Notes: generated from the letters alone by a model not told the origin. Counted from the first letter of the stretch, positions 12,243 through 23,541 are shown. The stretch: 64,000 nt of DNA from Tricholoma matsutake (GCA_026075535.2 AP026541.1:9486001-9550000); one strand, 5' to 3'. Numbers and translations: made by a program.

Positions 12243-12852
12243 GGGGTTTGGGCACATCAGTGCGACGTGGCACATGTATGGGGGTTGGTGGGTGCTTACT
12301 AGGCAGGTATCCCCCTTCTGGGGTCTCCTGGCATCCCTCTGCACCCACCTAGCCTGTGTCGACAGCCTCACATCCCATTTGAAAGGGGAGGAGGGGATTG
12401 GGTGGCTGTGGGCATGCATTGCACATTTTTCCATTGCGTGTTTTTCTGTTGCACATTTTCTGTTGCAGCAGGTCGTCCCCAGTAGTATATAGCCTAAAAA
12501 GCAATAAATTAAAATTAGTTGATTGATAAAAAGAAAAAGAAAAAAGAAAAAAACTTATCTATGGCCCAAACAACAATTGCCATCGTTTGGGCCCGCATTC
12601 CGTCCAGTTGGCTCATTTGAAGGTGGTGGTGATGGTGGCAGTGGGCGTGGGAATGGTGGTGGTGTGTGCGCATGCAGTGGTGGTGGTAGAGTGGAGAGGA
12701 GGAGGAGGCGGTGTTGATGATGGTGGTGGTGGTTGTGAGCTGGCAGTCACATGTCACGTGTCATGCAATATGCATGTGTGCATATTCCGTTAATGGCTGT
12801 AACTACGCACCTTGGTTGGGTAATAAAAGTATTAGATGTATATAGATGAATA

Positions 12853-12935
12853 ATGACTTGGTAGCTCAGTGGTTAAGCATGCTGTTATGTGTGCAGACCC
12901 AAGGTCGAGTGTTCAATTCTTGTTGCACATCGAAA
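12853..12935 (+). other. tRNA-like sequence (degenerate)
   Basis: GTAGCTCAGTGGTTAAGC is a good A-box-like segment and GTGTTCAATTC a weak B box. The 3' part (TTGCACA..AAATTTTATTTG) matches the 3' part of the minus-strand copy at 11,455-11,550, so the two are related inverted copies. D and anticodon stems are incomplete; not a functional tRNA call. Confidence 0.5.
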
Positions 12936-13282
12936 TTTTATTTGGGAAAGCACATGCATTCTGATTATTCTGGTTATGCTAGTGCTGTGCATCCAGTTGA
13001 TCTGACTGTTCCAGGTAAAAATGAGTCTAGGTAGATTCCGGGGATTCCAGAGGTAAAATTGACCCTACAGTCCAATCGGAATTATGAATTGTGAGAAAAA
13101 TATATGTAAATGGAATTCCCTGGAATTCTGGAAATTCTGATTGGAATGGGCATTCCAACTGGAATCCAACTGAAATAGGTGGAGGAGTGTAATGTACTTT
13201 CCAGATGTCAAGTGCAGTGCAGTAGGAGCTGTATTGGGACTGGGCAAGGTGGTGTGATGGACACTGCAGCAATGAATGCCTA

Positions 13283-13560
13283 CAATCCACCCCATGAGCA
13301 GTTGCTTGCAGGGCTGGGGTGGGTGCTGGTTGTCCTCCAATTGGTAGGTGCCCCTGTTGATGACCATTGTCCTATGCTGTGAACACCCATGATCCACCCT
13401 ACAAGGAGTTGCTCATAGGGCTGGGGGCAGGTGCTGTTGTCATTGGCTGTGTTGCTGGTGTTGGTATCATTGTTGGCTGCTGTGCTCGCAATTCACCCTG
13501 TGAGCAGTGGCCCACAGGCATAGGGCAGGTGCGCTGGATGTCATTGGGTCATGGTGGTGG
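13283..13560. repeat. palindromic modules, degenerate series
   Basis: Three degenerate modules (ATCCACCCCATGAGCAGTTG near 13,286; ATCCACCCTACAAGGAGTTG near 13,391; TTCACCCTGTGAGCAGTGG near 13,492), each followed by GGGCTGGGG- or GGCATAGGG-like sequence and GTTG/GTCATTG triplets. Outside the TIR element but the same family. Confidence 0.6.
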
Positions 13561-13857
13561 TGATTCTTAGTTCAGAGGGGTTAGGTGGGGTGTCAGTGAC
13601 ATGGCACACATTGATGGTGTGATAACTGCTTATCTGGTGGGCATCTCCCTCCACAGGTCTCCCCGTACCCCTCTGCTATCTTGTGTCCATTATTGAGAGC
13701 CCTGTGTCCTATTTGGATGGGAGGAGGGGGTTCACATGGTTATGGTTGGGTGTGGGTCATCTTGGCACCTCTTGTTACCAGTAGTTTAGATCCTAAAAAA
13801 GTGAAGCAATACAATTTGTTAGTTCATCAAAACAAGAGACAGACAAAAACATAGTAA

Positions 13858-13882
13858 GGGCCCAAATGATGAGTTTGGGCCC
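13858..13882. repeat. hairpin GGGCCCAAA / TTTGGGCCC
   Basis: Perfect 9 bp stem with a 7 nt loop, next to an A-rich intron-like stretch (reverse complement contains AACTAAC and TTTTTTAG at 13,795-13,845). Same family as 538-565; a further member is at 12,563-12,593. Confidence 0.75.
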
Positions 13883-13913
13883 TTGTTGGTTCCAAAATGG
13901 CTTGTTTCATTGG

Positions 13914-14893
13914 TAAGGCATGACACGGGTATGGGTAAACCTGTGATAATGTGCTTATGGTGTGCATGGGTATGGGTATGGGTTTGAGTTTGCTGAACCA
14001 TACCTGTTTCTACGGTGTCACAGGTATGCACAGGTATCTGGGTGCCAAAATTCTGGTCAGGTGAGTAATCATATGACTTTGTTGATCAACATCAACAGGT
14101 TCGACATTGTTGATCACAACAACAACAACAATGACTTCCCCTCCCTTGCTTCAAATGCGAGCTGGAGGGGCTTACCTTCTGGTTCTAGGCAATGGTGACA
14201 CTGACACCCCCTCCCTCACATCAAACATGAGTTGGAGGGGGTTATCTACTTTTTCTGGGTGACAACAATGATGACTCCCCTTCCCTTGCTTCAAATGCAA
14301 GCTGGAGGGGCTTGACAATGATGATAAACAGGGAATGACACACCACCCACACCCAGCCTCACAAGCAACTGCTCATGGGGTGGATAGCAGGTGGAATGAC
14401 AATGACATGACAATGACAATGACAACAGATGACAGATGATGATGACAATGATGATGATGATGACAGACAATGCCTGAGGACCATCACCATGACAGCACCC
14501 CCAACCACCACCATGAGCAACTGCTTGTGGGGTGGAAATGGGGTGCAATGAGGATGGGGACAACGAGAAGGCACCACCCACCCCTCTTGCTGCAAACACA
14601 AGTGGGGGGCTGCTCTTTTGATATATTAATTTAGTGTAATTACATTAGGCAACCCCCCCCCCTCCTCTCACTGCAAATGTGAGTGGGGGGGTTGCTTTCT
14701 CTATATATTAATTTAGTGTAACTAGATCAATTAGATTATTTAAATACTGATTGATGTCAAAACCCGCAACAAACCATGGGTACCCATGAAAACCTGTGGT
14801 AACACCATACCCATACCAGTGTGGGTATGGTGTTCACAGGTATGGGTATGGGTTGCAAAAAAAAAACCTGGGGGTTACCCATGTCATGCCCTA
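13914..14893. mobile_element. non-autonomous hAT-like element, sister of 2,990-4,164
   Basis: Ends TAAGGCATGACACGGGTA and its inverse TACCCATGTCATGCCCTA form TIRs of the same family as the element at 2,990-4,164. Flanks TTCATTGG (13,906-13,913) and TTTATTGG (14,894-14,901) form an 8 bp target duplication with one C/T change. The interior carries three CCCCTCCC..GGAGGGG hairpins (about 14,137-14,312), two palindromic modules (about 14,352-14,384 and 14,508-14,534) and further hairpins near 14,570-14,692. No transposase. Confidence 0.85.
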
Positions 14894-14963
14894 TTTATTG
14901 GTACTTGCTGGTGTGGGAGTGGAAGTGGGCATGGTGGTGGCAGGTTTTAGTTACATTGGAATG

Positions 14964-15070
14964 TCATTGTCATTGTTGTTGCTGCCCATTGTTATTGTTG
15001 TTGCTGCCCATTGTTATTGTTGTTGCTGCCCATTGTTATTGTTGTTGCTGCCCATTGTCATTGTTGTTAC
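14964..15070. repeat. 22 bp minisatellite
   Basis: About five tandem copies of a 22 bp unit of the form CATTGTTATTGTTGTTGCTGCC, with C/T variants. It makes an artificial LLLLPIVIV-type frame, not called as a gene. Confidence 0.85.
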
Positions 15071-15247
15071 TATCTGTTGTCACTGTCATTGTCATCTATT
15101 GTTGTTGTTGTTGTGTGGGTTGACTGATGGAAACAGGTGAGGACTGAGTGACAAAGTCTTAACTCATGGTGGGTAACGCAAAGTCAAGCCCATTGGTGGT
15201 AGTACCCATACCCATCAAAGTTGCTGGCCTTTTACCATGGGTTTACC

Positions 15248-15392
15248 CATACCAGTATCTTTCTCTAAATTGGCACTAACATCCACAATCTGCAGATATC
15301 TGTCATGTTTTATCCATATCCATCCCTATCCATATGTTTATGTAATCTGTGGGTGGCTATCCAGATAATGGCCATCCGTGGTAGGCCCTAAC
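15248..15392. repeat. dispersed repeat, pair with 2,188-2,330
   Basis: Same block order as 2,188-2,330 (TTGGCACTAACAT, CAATCTGCAGATATC, GGTGGCTATCCAGATA), ending at GGCCCTAA. Confidence 0.65.
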
Positions 15393-15617
15393 ACTGTGAG
15401 GCAAATGAGTGCCCTGCTCCCCAACTGCTATTTCTCAGTTCTTGTGAAGGCATCAACTTATGTTGAAACATACCCAGTCAATATCTTCCTTACCATCCAC
15501 ATGATGTCCAGATTGAAGGAATCTGCAAATTGCTAGATGGTGTTGATATGCTTGCAATCATGTGTACACATTTTGCAGTTCATAGGATTGATCTTACATT
15601 GAATATTTAGTAATATT

Positions 15618-16260
15618 AGGATTATCCTATGCAGAACATAGAGAGAGCTATCCAATCAACCCTTGCAGAATCCCATCCCATTCCTATGTTTAATCCTATC
15701 AATCCTATCCTGGTATGACAAGACAACAAGAAGACACATAGGATAATCCTGCTGCAGTGATTGTGAACTACCATGTGCCATAATCCTATGTAAATCTTAT
15801 CCAAACTTTACAGGATAATCCTACAAAAATCCAAGCCAATTATCATTTTTAGTTCTGATTACAAAGATAACAAACAAATGTCAATACTATCAAAATGCCT
15901 CTATCAGGACTTCTGCCTTCTAAAACCATTATATTATGGCCTCAAATTGTTTCATTTTATATCATAGCTAATTTTGGTTAATAAGGATAGTCAGATTGGC
16001 AGGTGAGAATAAGCAAATAATGAACTGCAATGAATATGTGATACCTGCAGCTGACTAAGTTTGATGACTAAATCATGGGATGGGATTCAGACAAGATGGG
16101 ATTTAGATGGGATGGGATTGGGATGGGATGGGATTGAGAAAGGACATGGATAATTATGCTATAACTACTGTCCATGGGATTATATATGATCAGAATGGGA
16201 TTGGATTGGATTGGATTACAGAATTACTTTAGGTGTTTATGTATCAACTCAAGAAAGAAT
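15618..16260. repeat. GGATTATCC/GGGAT-rich segment, possible small TIR element
   Basis: AGGATTATCCTATG at 15,618-15,631 is mirrored by CATAGGATAATCCT at 15,737-15,750, and further GGATAATCC blocks and runs of GATGGGATGGGAT (16,078-16,135) follow. Borders and a target duplication could not be set. No coding signal seen between 15,400 and 16,500. Confidence 0.4.
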
Positions 16261-16529
16261 TAATCCTATCTTCATTCAACATTGAGGTTAGGATCATCCT
16301 CCCAACTTTGGTCCCTGCTGTGTATGGGCATGGAAAGACTTGATTTCTCTCAATGTATATGCTAGTATTGCCATAAATACTGAAGCATCCACATCTCTGT
16401 CCATCTGTCATGAGAAAATTCCATAGAAGCCCTGCATGCTCATTGTGCTGCCAACAAAGTATCTGGAACACCAGATGGTACATACCAGCCCAAACTAGTA
16501 TCAGAAGCAATCAAACTCATGCATAACAT

Positions 16530-17081
16530 GCCAACAGGATGGATAAGAAGACTCTTGTCATCAACACAGACACAATTGCTGCAGCTGGGTTCAAAGGCAA
16601 TAATCTATGGAAGCAAGCAAATGACAAGCCACACATGATATTGTTGGCTCCTGAGCAGCTTATCTCCAAGGAATTTGGTGACCTTGTGAAGGAGAATGGG
16701 ATGTTACTGATGTGCACCTGTACTCTTGTAGTTGATGAGGCACATCTCTTGAATACCTGGGGGACTGGTTTTTGCAAAGCATATTGGCAGATTGGTTGGG
16801 TCTGCTTGCATCTTTAGATGTGGTTCTTCTTGCCATATTCAAAGTGTCTGCCAATTTCTTGGACTCCATGAAAGCCACTTCCACCTGATACAGAGATTGA
16901 ATATGGGGAAGCACAAGATGATCATCTTCTGCTGCACCATTAATCCTGGCTTCAGATCATTTGTTTACTTGTGCTATCTCACCTTAGAAATGGATCCCAA
17001 TACAGACCCTGGCAAATGCATCCATTTCTACAATGCTCTGAATTGGCCAAGGCCCAACAGACAATCAGGAAACTCAAGAAT
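16530..17081 (+). pseudogene. RecQ-like/DEAD-box helicase remnant
   Basis: Fragments of a helicase ATP-binding region: ILLAPEQLISKEFGDLV, then LVVDEAHLLNTWG (Walker B-like DEAH with the following W-G of RecQ-type proteins), then, after frame changes, FLGLHESHFHLIQRLN, MIIFC-TINPGF and IHFYNALNWP blocks at about 16,850-17,050. Motif I (GxGKT) is not seen in place. Stops and frameshifts break the frame and the 3' end stops at the element inserted at 17,082. Such RecQ-like genes are common and often repeated in agaricomycetes; here it is a pseudogene fragment. Confidence 0.65.
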
Positions 17082-17911
17082 AAGTGTTTGCAGGTCCAGT
17101 CCATAGGAGTGAGAAAAAGACTGAAACTGGACTGAATTGGACTGGAAAAGACCAGACCAGAGGTCTATTTATGGACCAGTCTTTTGCAGTCCAGTTACTG
17201 GTCTTTCATTTTGAAAAATATAGTAGGACCAATAAAAAACCAGTTTAAACCAGTTGCAACTGGTCTTTTGTCCCATTGTGTATTTGACTTTACTCCCACA
17301 CATATTTACTTTATTTTTGGTCCCTGGATCATTAAAAATGGTTAAGAATTGGTTGAGATATGACCAAAAACATTTTTGTATGAGTATTTTGTACAACTTT
17401 GATTGCATTGCTTATTACGTGAGCTATATTTATTTTGTACAGCTATATAAGATCATGAACATAACAACAGCACACCTAACCATCTGTACCATGTTATCTT
17501 ATTGATTTAACAGCCCAAATGAGTTGTGACTACAAACTACAAATTACAAACTACAAACCACAACTTGAATGCATGTCCTTTCAGTTTTAGCCATATCTCA
17601 GTCAAATCTTGGCAGAATTCCTTAAAAGTTGGACCAATCTACAGGGAATTACAATATCTATCCATCAAATATAATATGATTAAGGTATTGGTTATAATTG
17701 TTGAGATAGATATGGCTTATTTCCTATGAAACATTTTATGACAAAAGACCAGTCCAAACCAGTCTTTTTTCAGTCCATGGACTGAATAGGACCAGTCCTA
17801 AATGGTCTAGTTGTGGTCCCCCAATGTCTGGGTTGGTCCTAGACTGGTTGCAGTTGACAGTTGCCTCATTTGGAAGTCAAAAACCAGACTGGACTGGACC
17901 TTTAGACACTA
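17082..17911. mobile_element. hAT-like element of the TAGTGTTT family, copy A
   Basis: Bounded by perfect 8 bp flanking repeats TCAAGAAT (17,074-17,081 and 17,912-17,919). The left end AAGTGTTTGCAGGTCCAGTCC and right end (inverse) AGTGTCTAAAGGTCCAGTCC are inverted repeats. The interior is non-coding, rich in ACCAGT/ACTGGT, and related to 21,044-21,820. Confidence 0.85.
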
Positions 17912-18116
17912 TCAAGAATTGATGGAGAGTGACTCATGACTCTGCTCATGTTCAATCTTTGTCCTGGAATACATGGAATAAAAACTCAGAGAAACTCCAG
18001 CTCATGTCATTCTTGATAGCAAAGAGAACAATTGCAATCTTTTGTTGAGGTGATGATGGAGACTTCCATTTCTTTGGCAAAGACAAGTTTGGGGGCTGAA
18101 TAGCAGGGAGATTCTC
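17912..18116 (-). pseudogene. fragment of an interrupted minus-strand hypothetical gene (third segment)
   Basis: The minus-strand frame starts at the Ty3 insertion site and reads KKWKSPSSPQQK, FAIKNDMSW and FSEFLFHVFQDKD, then continues with three TGA codons spaced among charged residues (D-*-T-*-AES-*-V). The pattern K-x2-R/S-P..DKI..FxxxxMxWSxxEFLxxxFxxKD is what I recall from a large agaricomycete hypothetical family (often DUF6589-like N termini), but that link is weak. It is continuous with 21,914-22,138 once the Ty3 element is removed. Confidence 0.5.
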
Positions 18117-18522
18117 TGTAAGGGCAACCTCAAAAGCCCCCTTAATAGTGCACTAACAGAGGGAAATCCAAAGTTAATATTATATTACATACTACAGGCA
18201 ATGAAGGTGTACCTAACAGAGGTAAATCCAAAGAGAAAACTCTAAGGACTCCTCTGCCAGTGCCCAGTATATGAAAAAAGCCCAAAGCTCAGATAGTAGT
18301 CTAAAAATAGAAAAAGCAGAGATAGGCAGATCAAGGCCATGGAATGACATCATACCAATGCCTCTAAATATAAAACTGTCAATATGCACAAATGTGGGGG
18401 AAAGGGAAAATAATAAGGAAAATCATAGAAAATGAAGAATTGGATGAAATAAGATAAGGAAAAATATGGGACAAATAAAGAAAATTGAAGAAACCCCTGG
18501 GGCACCACCCGGTCCCCTTACA
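18117..18522 (-). repeat. Ty3 3' LTR
   Basis: A 406 bp segment, TGTAAGGGGACC...CCCTTACA on the minus strand, preceded by a purine-rich AGAGAGGGGGTGA tract fitting a polypurine primer. Confidence 0.8.
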
Positions 18523-18588
18523 TCACCCCCTCTCTAGGATGCATTGCACTGATGCATTTGAAATTGTATCCAGTCAAAGTCCACAACT

Positions 18589-18718
18589 GTAAGGGGATCA
18601 GGTGCCCCAAGGGTTTCCTCAATTTTCTGTGTTGTCCCATATTTTTCCCCCTTATTTTGCCTGTTTCTTTATTTTCTATGACCTTCCCTTTATTTTATTA
18701 TTATTTTCCTTTGTCTTG
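18589..18718 (+). repeat. truncated Ty3-family LTR, opposite orientation
   Basis: Starts TGTAAGGGGATCAGGTGCCCC and follows the LTR for about 130 bp (TTTATTTTCTATGA block) before breaking off into the RT-encoding region. With the minus-strand LTR at 18,117-18,522 it makes a head-to-head LTR pair. Confidence 0.7.
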
Positions 18719-18756
18719 ACAAAGAAAAAGGGGGAGGCCATGGGTGACTTTGAGGG

Positions 18757-19355
18757 TCAAATGTGGCCTGAGGCCAAGTGTTCATCGATGAATTTATTGA
18801 GTTGCCTCTGCTCCTCAGGAGAAAGGGGATAGACCTTGCAGTAGGAAGGTGTTGCACCAGGTGTGAGCTCAATGGCATGATCCCATGGCTTATGATTGGG
18901 AAGAGAGTCAAAAGATTCCTTGGAAAATACATCCTCAAAATCATGTAGGTAAGGATATACAAAATCAGCAAAGGATTTAGAGGCACTGTTCTTGTGGAAT
19001 GCCTCTGCTAGACACTGGGATATGTTCAATGTAGCACATACCTTATGCATCAGATTGATTGCAGTGTATGAAATCCTATCACCTTCCTTGATCTCCTTGA
19101 TCTCATCCTCCTCATCATAGGGATCTGGTGTGAGATTGGAAACATCCTCCAACTCTACATCAGGCATTGGCATTGGCTCAGCTTCTGAATGTATTGTATC
19201 AAGACCTTTTGTCCTTGACATTCCTGTCTGGCTTTGGTGAAGCATGCATGACAACAGGAGGGGCATTGACTCATGCTAACTTCCCCCATTGCCCAGTTGA
19301 CTTCTGGGTCATGATCATGAATCCAAGAGTAGCTCAAAATTGCCTCTTGTTTCCT
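18757..19355 (-). pseudogene. Ty3 pol fragment: protease-RT linker and RT start
   Basis: Reads HDPEVNWAMGEVSMSQCP (typical of the region just after the protease in mushroom Ty3 elements), then an acidic linker, then DFEDVFSKESFDSLP, WDHAIELTPGA, and YPLSPEEQRQLNKFIDEHL, the conserved lead-in to reverse transcriptase. The frame ends at LASGHI; the YxDD catalytic block is absent. Confidence 0.85.
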
Positions 19356-19359
19356 TAAC

Positions 19360-19799
19360 TGTAAGGGGACTAGGGGGTGCCCCATGTGTTTCTCCTATTT
19401 TTTATGTTCATCCTATATTTTTCCTCACTTCATTTCCTCCTATTCTTCATTTTCTATGATTTTTCCTTATTTTATTACTAATTTCCCTTTCTATCACATT
19501 TGTGCATGTTGATAGTTTTATATTTAGGGGTGGAGTACCCTTTCCGACATCTACCCCTTGGTATGATGTCATTTGGCAGCCTTGATCTGCCTATCTCTGC
19601 CTTTTCTATTTTTAGGCTGTTATTTGATTTTTGCAATCTTCACATATACTGGGCATTGGCAAAGGGGTCCTTAGAGTTTTCTCCTTGGATTTCCCTTTGC
19701 TAGGTGCACCTCCACTCCCTGTAATATGTACCATAATTTTAACTTCAGATTTCCCTTTGCTAGTCCACTAATTAAGTGGCCTCTAAGGTTGCCCTTATA
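19360..19799 (+). mobile_element. solo LTR of the Ty3 family inside the Ty3 pol
   Basis: TGTAAGGGGACT...GGTTGCCCTTATA, 440 bp, flanked by TTAAC (left) and CTAAC (right), a 5 bp target duplication with one C/T change. On the minus strand the Ty3 protease-linker frame continues on both sides of it. Confidence 0.75.
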
Positions 19800-19804
19800 C
19801 TAAC

Positions 19805-20070
19805 TGGGTCATGGTAAATAAGGCATGCTCAATATGATCCTTGTAATAGAGGACCAGGTTGACAACCTCTTGAATGGCACCAGCTTCATTCAGGGACCCA
19901 TCTACATTATAAATATTATAAATGGGTATCTGGCAAGACAGTGAGCAGGTTTTTGTTAAGATGGGTGTCAATGAAGAGACCAGTCATGTGGCTTATGCCC
20001 AAGTCCAGAAGAACAAAGACACCAAGTATTTGCCTCATATCCATAGTCTGCAGCTTGAAATTCTAAGGAG
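19805..20070 (-). pseudogene. Ty3 aspartic protease region
   Basis: Minus-strand fragments LLDLGISHMTGLFID (decayed LLDSGA-type catalytic block) and NVDGSLNEAGAIQEVVNLVLYYKDH are the usual protease tail of mushroom Ty3 elements. The catalytic D-S/T-G is altered (D-L-G), so it should be inactive. Confidence 0.7.
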
Positions 20071-20263
20071 TGTGAAAGGAAGCCGAAGCTTCCAACACTC
20101 GAGACTCAAGGGGACAAGAACTATAAGGAACTTAGTATAATTCAAAGGGGGAATCTAGAATACAGTACAAGTACTCGAAGTATAGACTATATACTATCAG
20201 AATAACATGTGATAACTGAGTGGCATGTGATAATATAATGATGATGTAAGAGGCACTCTTACA
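20071..20263 (-). mobile_element. solo LTR, inverted copy of 7,341-7,534
   Basis: About 193 bp matching the LTR at 7,341-7,534 in the opposite orientation (TGTGAAAGGAAGCCGAAGCTTCC..., ending AGGCACTCTTACA). No clear target duplication (AGGAG left, GAGTG right). Confidence 0.7.
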
Positions 20264-20571
20264 GAGTGTTGGGAAAGAGTGGATGCCCCTATATATTTAC
20301 ATGGCAATTTGCGCTCACAATTTAATCTCGGTGTGTGGGGGAGAAGAAGGAGTAGAGGGAGCAGGTACATCTTTAGCTGATCTAAGAGAGTTTGAGAGAG
20401 GAACAATCATGGAATCAGATTCATCCTCTAGTGATTCAACAGACAGAACATCAAAGTGGTTATGGGCAGGCAACAAGGGCATATGGTTCACTCCTTGCAG
20501 GTGGAAAAATCCTGCTGTTCTATCCCTTCTGACTTAACCTCCTCATTTTTTCTCCTTCATCTCCTCAATGT

Positions 20572-21043
20572 CTACAAGTGCCAGCAGATCTTTGAGGAGC
20601 TTGTCTTGTCCTTCAGGGGTGAGCATGCAAATATCTTGATGATGGGGGCACACCCTAGACATGTGTCCAGTCTCCCCCCACAGCAGTAGCAGAGATCCAG
20701 TCTGTGGGCTTGACTATGGGCCACATCAGCATCCATTGGTACAGGGACATTAATAGCTGGTGCAGGGCCTTGGTAAACAGGAATGGGGTTGGGACAAGGA
20801 AGGGTTTTGGTTGAAGGCATAGAGAGCATGTAGTTGGAGCATGGAATGCTGCATTTGTGAGTCGGTTCTCATCACAGAGCAAAGTGGCTTCATGCCAAGG
20901 ATGGATATCATCATCTGTGGGGCACCCTTCCAACATCTGCACAATCTGATCCTGAATCTCTTGATTGAGACCACATTGAAATTTCACCACCACTGGTAAC
21001 CCACTCCCATATCCTGCTGTCCTTAAACTCATTGATGTAGTCA
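20572..21043 (-). pseudogene. Ty3 Gag with decayed zinc knuckle
   Basis: The minus strand encodes GLPVVVKFQCGLNQEIQDQI, a Gag capsid block seen across basidiomycete Ty3 elements, then HPWHEATLLCDENRLTNAAF, a linker with repeated PxP, and LDLCYCCGGRLDTCLGC, a damaged CCHC knuckle. The upstream part (DYINEFKD) is joined through a frameshift and is cut by the hAT-like element ending at 21,044. Confidence 0.75.
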
Positions 21044-21820
21044 TAGTGTTTGAAGGTCCAGTCCATAGGACCAAAAAAAAGACCGAAACTGGACTGAACA
21101 GGACCAATTAGGACCGGACCAGTGGTCTATCTATGGACCAGTCTTTTGCAGTCCAGTTGCTAGTCTTTTGTTTTGGAAAATATTGTAGGACTGCAAAAAG
21201 ACTGGTTTAAACCAGTTAAAGGGTCACATGCATTATACCCTTGTAACCATGATTATTGCATTTAATTTGATTCTTGGCTCATCAAAAATGGTTAAGAATT
21301 GAGAAAGATATGACCAAATCTGTTTTGGTACAAGTATTTGTTTCATACAACTTGTACCAGAATGACTTTGATTCTAACTCACTCAAATTTTCATCATTTT
21401 GCTTTATTCTATTTTTGGATATGGAGACTTTAAGTAGGCAAATATGCTCACCCTCTATCAATGTAGGGTATGCATCACATAACTTATGGTTGTCACATTA
21501 CATTTTGCCCGAGTCTTTAGGAGATGTAATTTGGTTTCAGTCACAGATATGTCAAATCTTCATCAAATCTCTTAGAAATTAAATTAAATGACGGGTATTT
21601 ACAAGCTCTACTGTGTTATATAATTTTTTTTAATGTTCTGAGCAATAATAGTTGAGATACAAATGATTTATATTGGTATGACAAGTTTTACACCAAAAGA
21701 CTGGTCCTAGGTGGTCCAGTTCAGTCCCCCCAATATCTGGGTCAGTCCTAGACTGGTTGCAGTTGCAGTTGCCCCATTTGGAAATCAAAAAACCAAACTG
21801 GATCAGACCTTAAAACACTA
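21044..21820. mobile_element. hAT-like element of the TAGTGTTT family, copy B
   Basis: TAGTGTTTGAAGGTCCAG at the left and its inverse (ends ...TTAAAACACTA) at the right, 777 bp. Flanks TGTAGTCA/CATAGTCA match at 6 of 8 bases. Interior resembles 17,082-17,911 throughout (GGACCAGTCTTTTGCAGTCC block, GGTTAAGAATTG block). Non-coding. Confidence 0.85.
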
Positions 21821-21918
21821 CATAGTCATCCATGGATCAGTGTACTTGATGGTAAGAGGATGACCCAAGGGCCCCAGCAACACTTCCCTGGGGTACCATC
21901 TGGTCCCCTTACATTCTC

Positions 21919-22138
21919 ATCATGTACATGCTTTGCCTTTGGAGGATGAGATGAGTTGGGCTGCAAAAGTGAATGGCCAGTATGATGAGTAGAGAAGGAC
22001 TGAAGTGGTATATGAGGAGTTGCAAAGTTTGGAGACCTGGAAGTAGATGGAGTGAGAACACTGGGATCAAGAGAGAAAACTTGATAATTAGCATTCAAGA
22101 TGACACAGGGAGTCACAGGCATCTGAGGAGCAGCTAAC
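21919..22138 (-). pseudogene. fragment of interrupted minus-strand hypothetical gene (second segment)
   Basis: Open minus frame (PVTPCVILNANYQVFSLDPS, then Ser/Pro/His-rich, ending PPKAKHVHDEN). It joins in frame to 27,279-27,531 on one side (across the 5.1 kb element, TSD CAGCTAAC) and to 17,912-18,116 on the other (across Ty3, TSD TTCTC). No domain recognised. Confidence 0.55.
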
Positions 22139-23173
22139 TAGTGTTTGAAAGTCCAGTATATTGGACCAAAAAAAGACCATGGACTAAACTGAACCAGACT
22201 GATGGCAACTGGACCATCAGTTGCAGTTGCCCTAACATTTTCACAAGTCCAGTTTATGGTTCATCAATGGTAGAGCATCCCAATAGACTGCCCAAAGACT
22301 GACTGCAACTACCGGTTGTGGACTGGACTTCAGTTGCATCAAGCTTGCAAGGTATGAATATATGACCATTGCTAAACACTAATTACTTTTTGTAATAGTA
22401 CATACTTTACAAACTGAAATGAATACTAATATATTACAGTTGAACCCCTCATAACCCATACCTCTGATAACCCATATCCCATAGCCTGAGCTGTCCACCA
22501 ACTTGGTTCACAGAAAATTGCATACCATAACCCATAGGTCTGCAGTAACCCATACCCTATACCCCTACCATATTAGGCTTAGTCCCTTGATTTGACCATC
22601 AAATAAATATCTGCTAATTTCCTCCTTAGTAATGCACCATCATGGTCATTCACAGTGAATGAGTAGGCTAAAAAATAGAGGTTGTAATGCACCACCAACC
22701 CCCTGAATAGATTGAAAAATAAACTTTTAGAATTTTTTTATTGCACATATGGCTCTCAAACCACTCAAAGTTCTCAAGAAAGGTCTTGCTAAGTTTACAG
22801 ACACAATCAAGACTTGTAAAAAGGAACTCAGTGCAAGGCTAGCTAGGGCAGAAACCATTTCATCATCGGATGAGCACTGGTTGGACAATGATGCAAACAC
22901 CATTGACAAGCAACATGTTCTCAACACCCTGGAATCAGCCTCAGACTATGGGCAAGGGTTTGCATGGTTGGATGAAAATGGAAAGGCAATTGTAAAGAAG
23001 CTGAGGGAGTGGGCAGGTGACTTGGCTAAGGTTGCAGGTTGTTGGATTATATAATCTGTCACTGCTTAATCAGTGCTTAACAGACCATAGTTTGCACACA
23101 CACACAAGTGATGTGATAGTTGTAGCAATCCGTGTCTGGTTATATGGTATCCTTGTTCTGTTGAACCCTATAA

Positions 23174-23247
23174 GACCTGATAGCTCAGTTGGTCAGAGCA
23201 TCTGGTATATGTCCAGGAGGGCCTGGGTTCAATCCCCAGTCTGGTCA
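23174..23247 (+). other. tRNA-like Pol III unit in TRIM 5' LTR
   Basis: Folds as a cloverleaf: acceptor GACCTGA/TCTGGTC (6 of 7 pairs), D arm GCTC..GAGC, anticodon stem TCTGG/CCAGG, T arm CTGGG-TTCAATC-CCCAG, discriminator A. A box TAGCTCAGTTGG and B box GGTTCAATCCC are near consensus and TTTT follows 2 nt downstream. The anticodon loop TATATGT lacks the invariant U33, so a decoding role is unlikely. Confidence 0.8.
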
Positions 23248-23467
23248 TCTTTTCTGTTTAACAAGTAATGGGCCCTGGTGCTTTGTCAGCCAGATTACCT
23301 AAGCAGATTTAGATGTGCCAGATTAAGGGGGTGTGTTGGATTATATAATCTGTCACTGCTTAATCAGTGCTTAACAGACCATAGTTTGCACACACACACA
23401 AGTGATGTGATAGTTGTAGCAATCTGTGTCTGGTTATATGGTATCCTTGTTCTGTTGAACCCTATAA

Positions 23468-23541
23468 GACCTGATAGCTCAGTTGGTCAGAGCATCTGGT
23501 ATATGTCCAGGAGGGCCTGGGTTCAATCCCCAGTCTGGTCA
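23468..23541 (+). other. tRNA-like Pol III unit in TRIM 3' LTR
   Basis: Identical to the unit at 23,174-23,247, offset by 294 bp, including the A box, B box, altered anticodon loop and downstream TTTT. Confidence 0.8.

Larger units (their letters stand above)
11273..13192. mobile_element. TIR element carrying inverted tRNA-like arms
   Basis: A 19 bp perfect terminal inverted repeat (TTACACTCCTCCACCTATT at 11,273-11,291; complement at 13,174-13,192) bounds about 1.9 kb. Subterminal sequences also show inverted similarity (GGATTCCAG-type repeats). Just outside lie TACTTTCAG (left) and TACTTTCCAG (right), which may be an 8-10 bp target duplication with one indel; alternatively the TIR begins at TA/TA as in Tc1/mariner. 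The interior has no transposase: it holds hairpins, palindromic modules, a G-run and two opposed tRNA-like sequences. Confidence 0.7.
18117..21913 (-). mobile_element. Ty3/gypsy LTR retrotransposon, internally deleted, TSD TTCTC
   Basis: The minus-strand element starts with a TGTAAGGGGACC LTR end at 21,913 and ends with an LTR whose outer end is at 18,117; 5 bp repeats TTCTC flank both (18,112-18,116 and 21,914-21,918). The 5' LTR is reduced to about 30 bp. The interior encodes Gag and the protease to the start of RT, but RT, RNase H and integrase are missing. It was invaded by a hAT-like element (21,044-21,820), a solo LTR of its own family (19,360-19,799) and an LTR of another family (20,071-20,263). 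Confidence 0.85.
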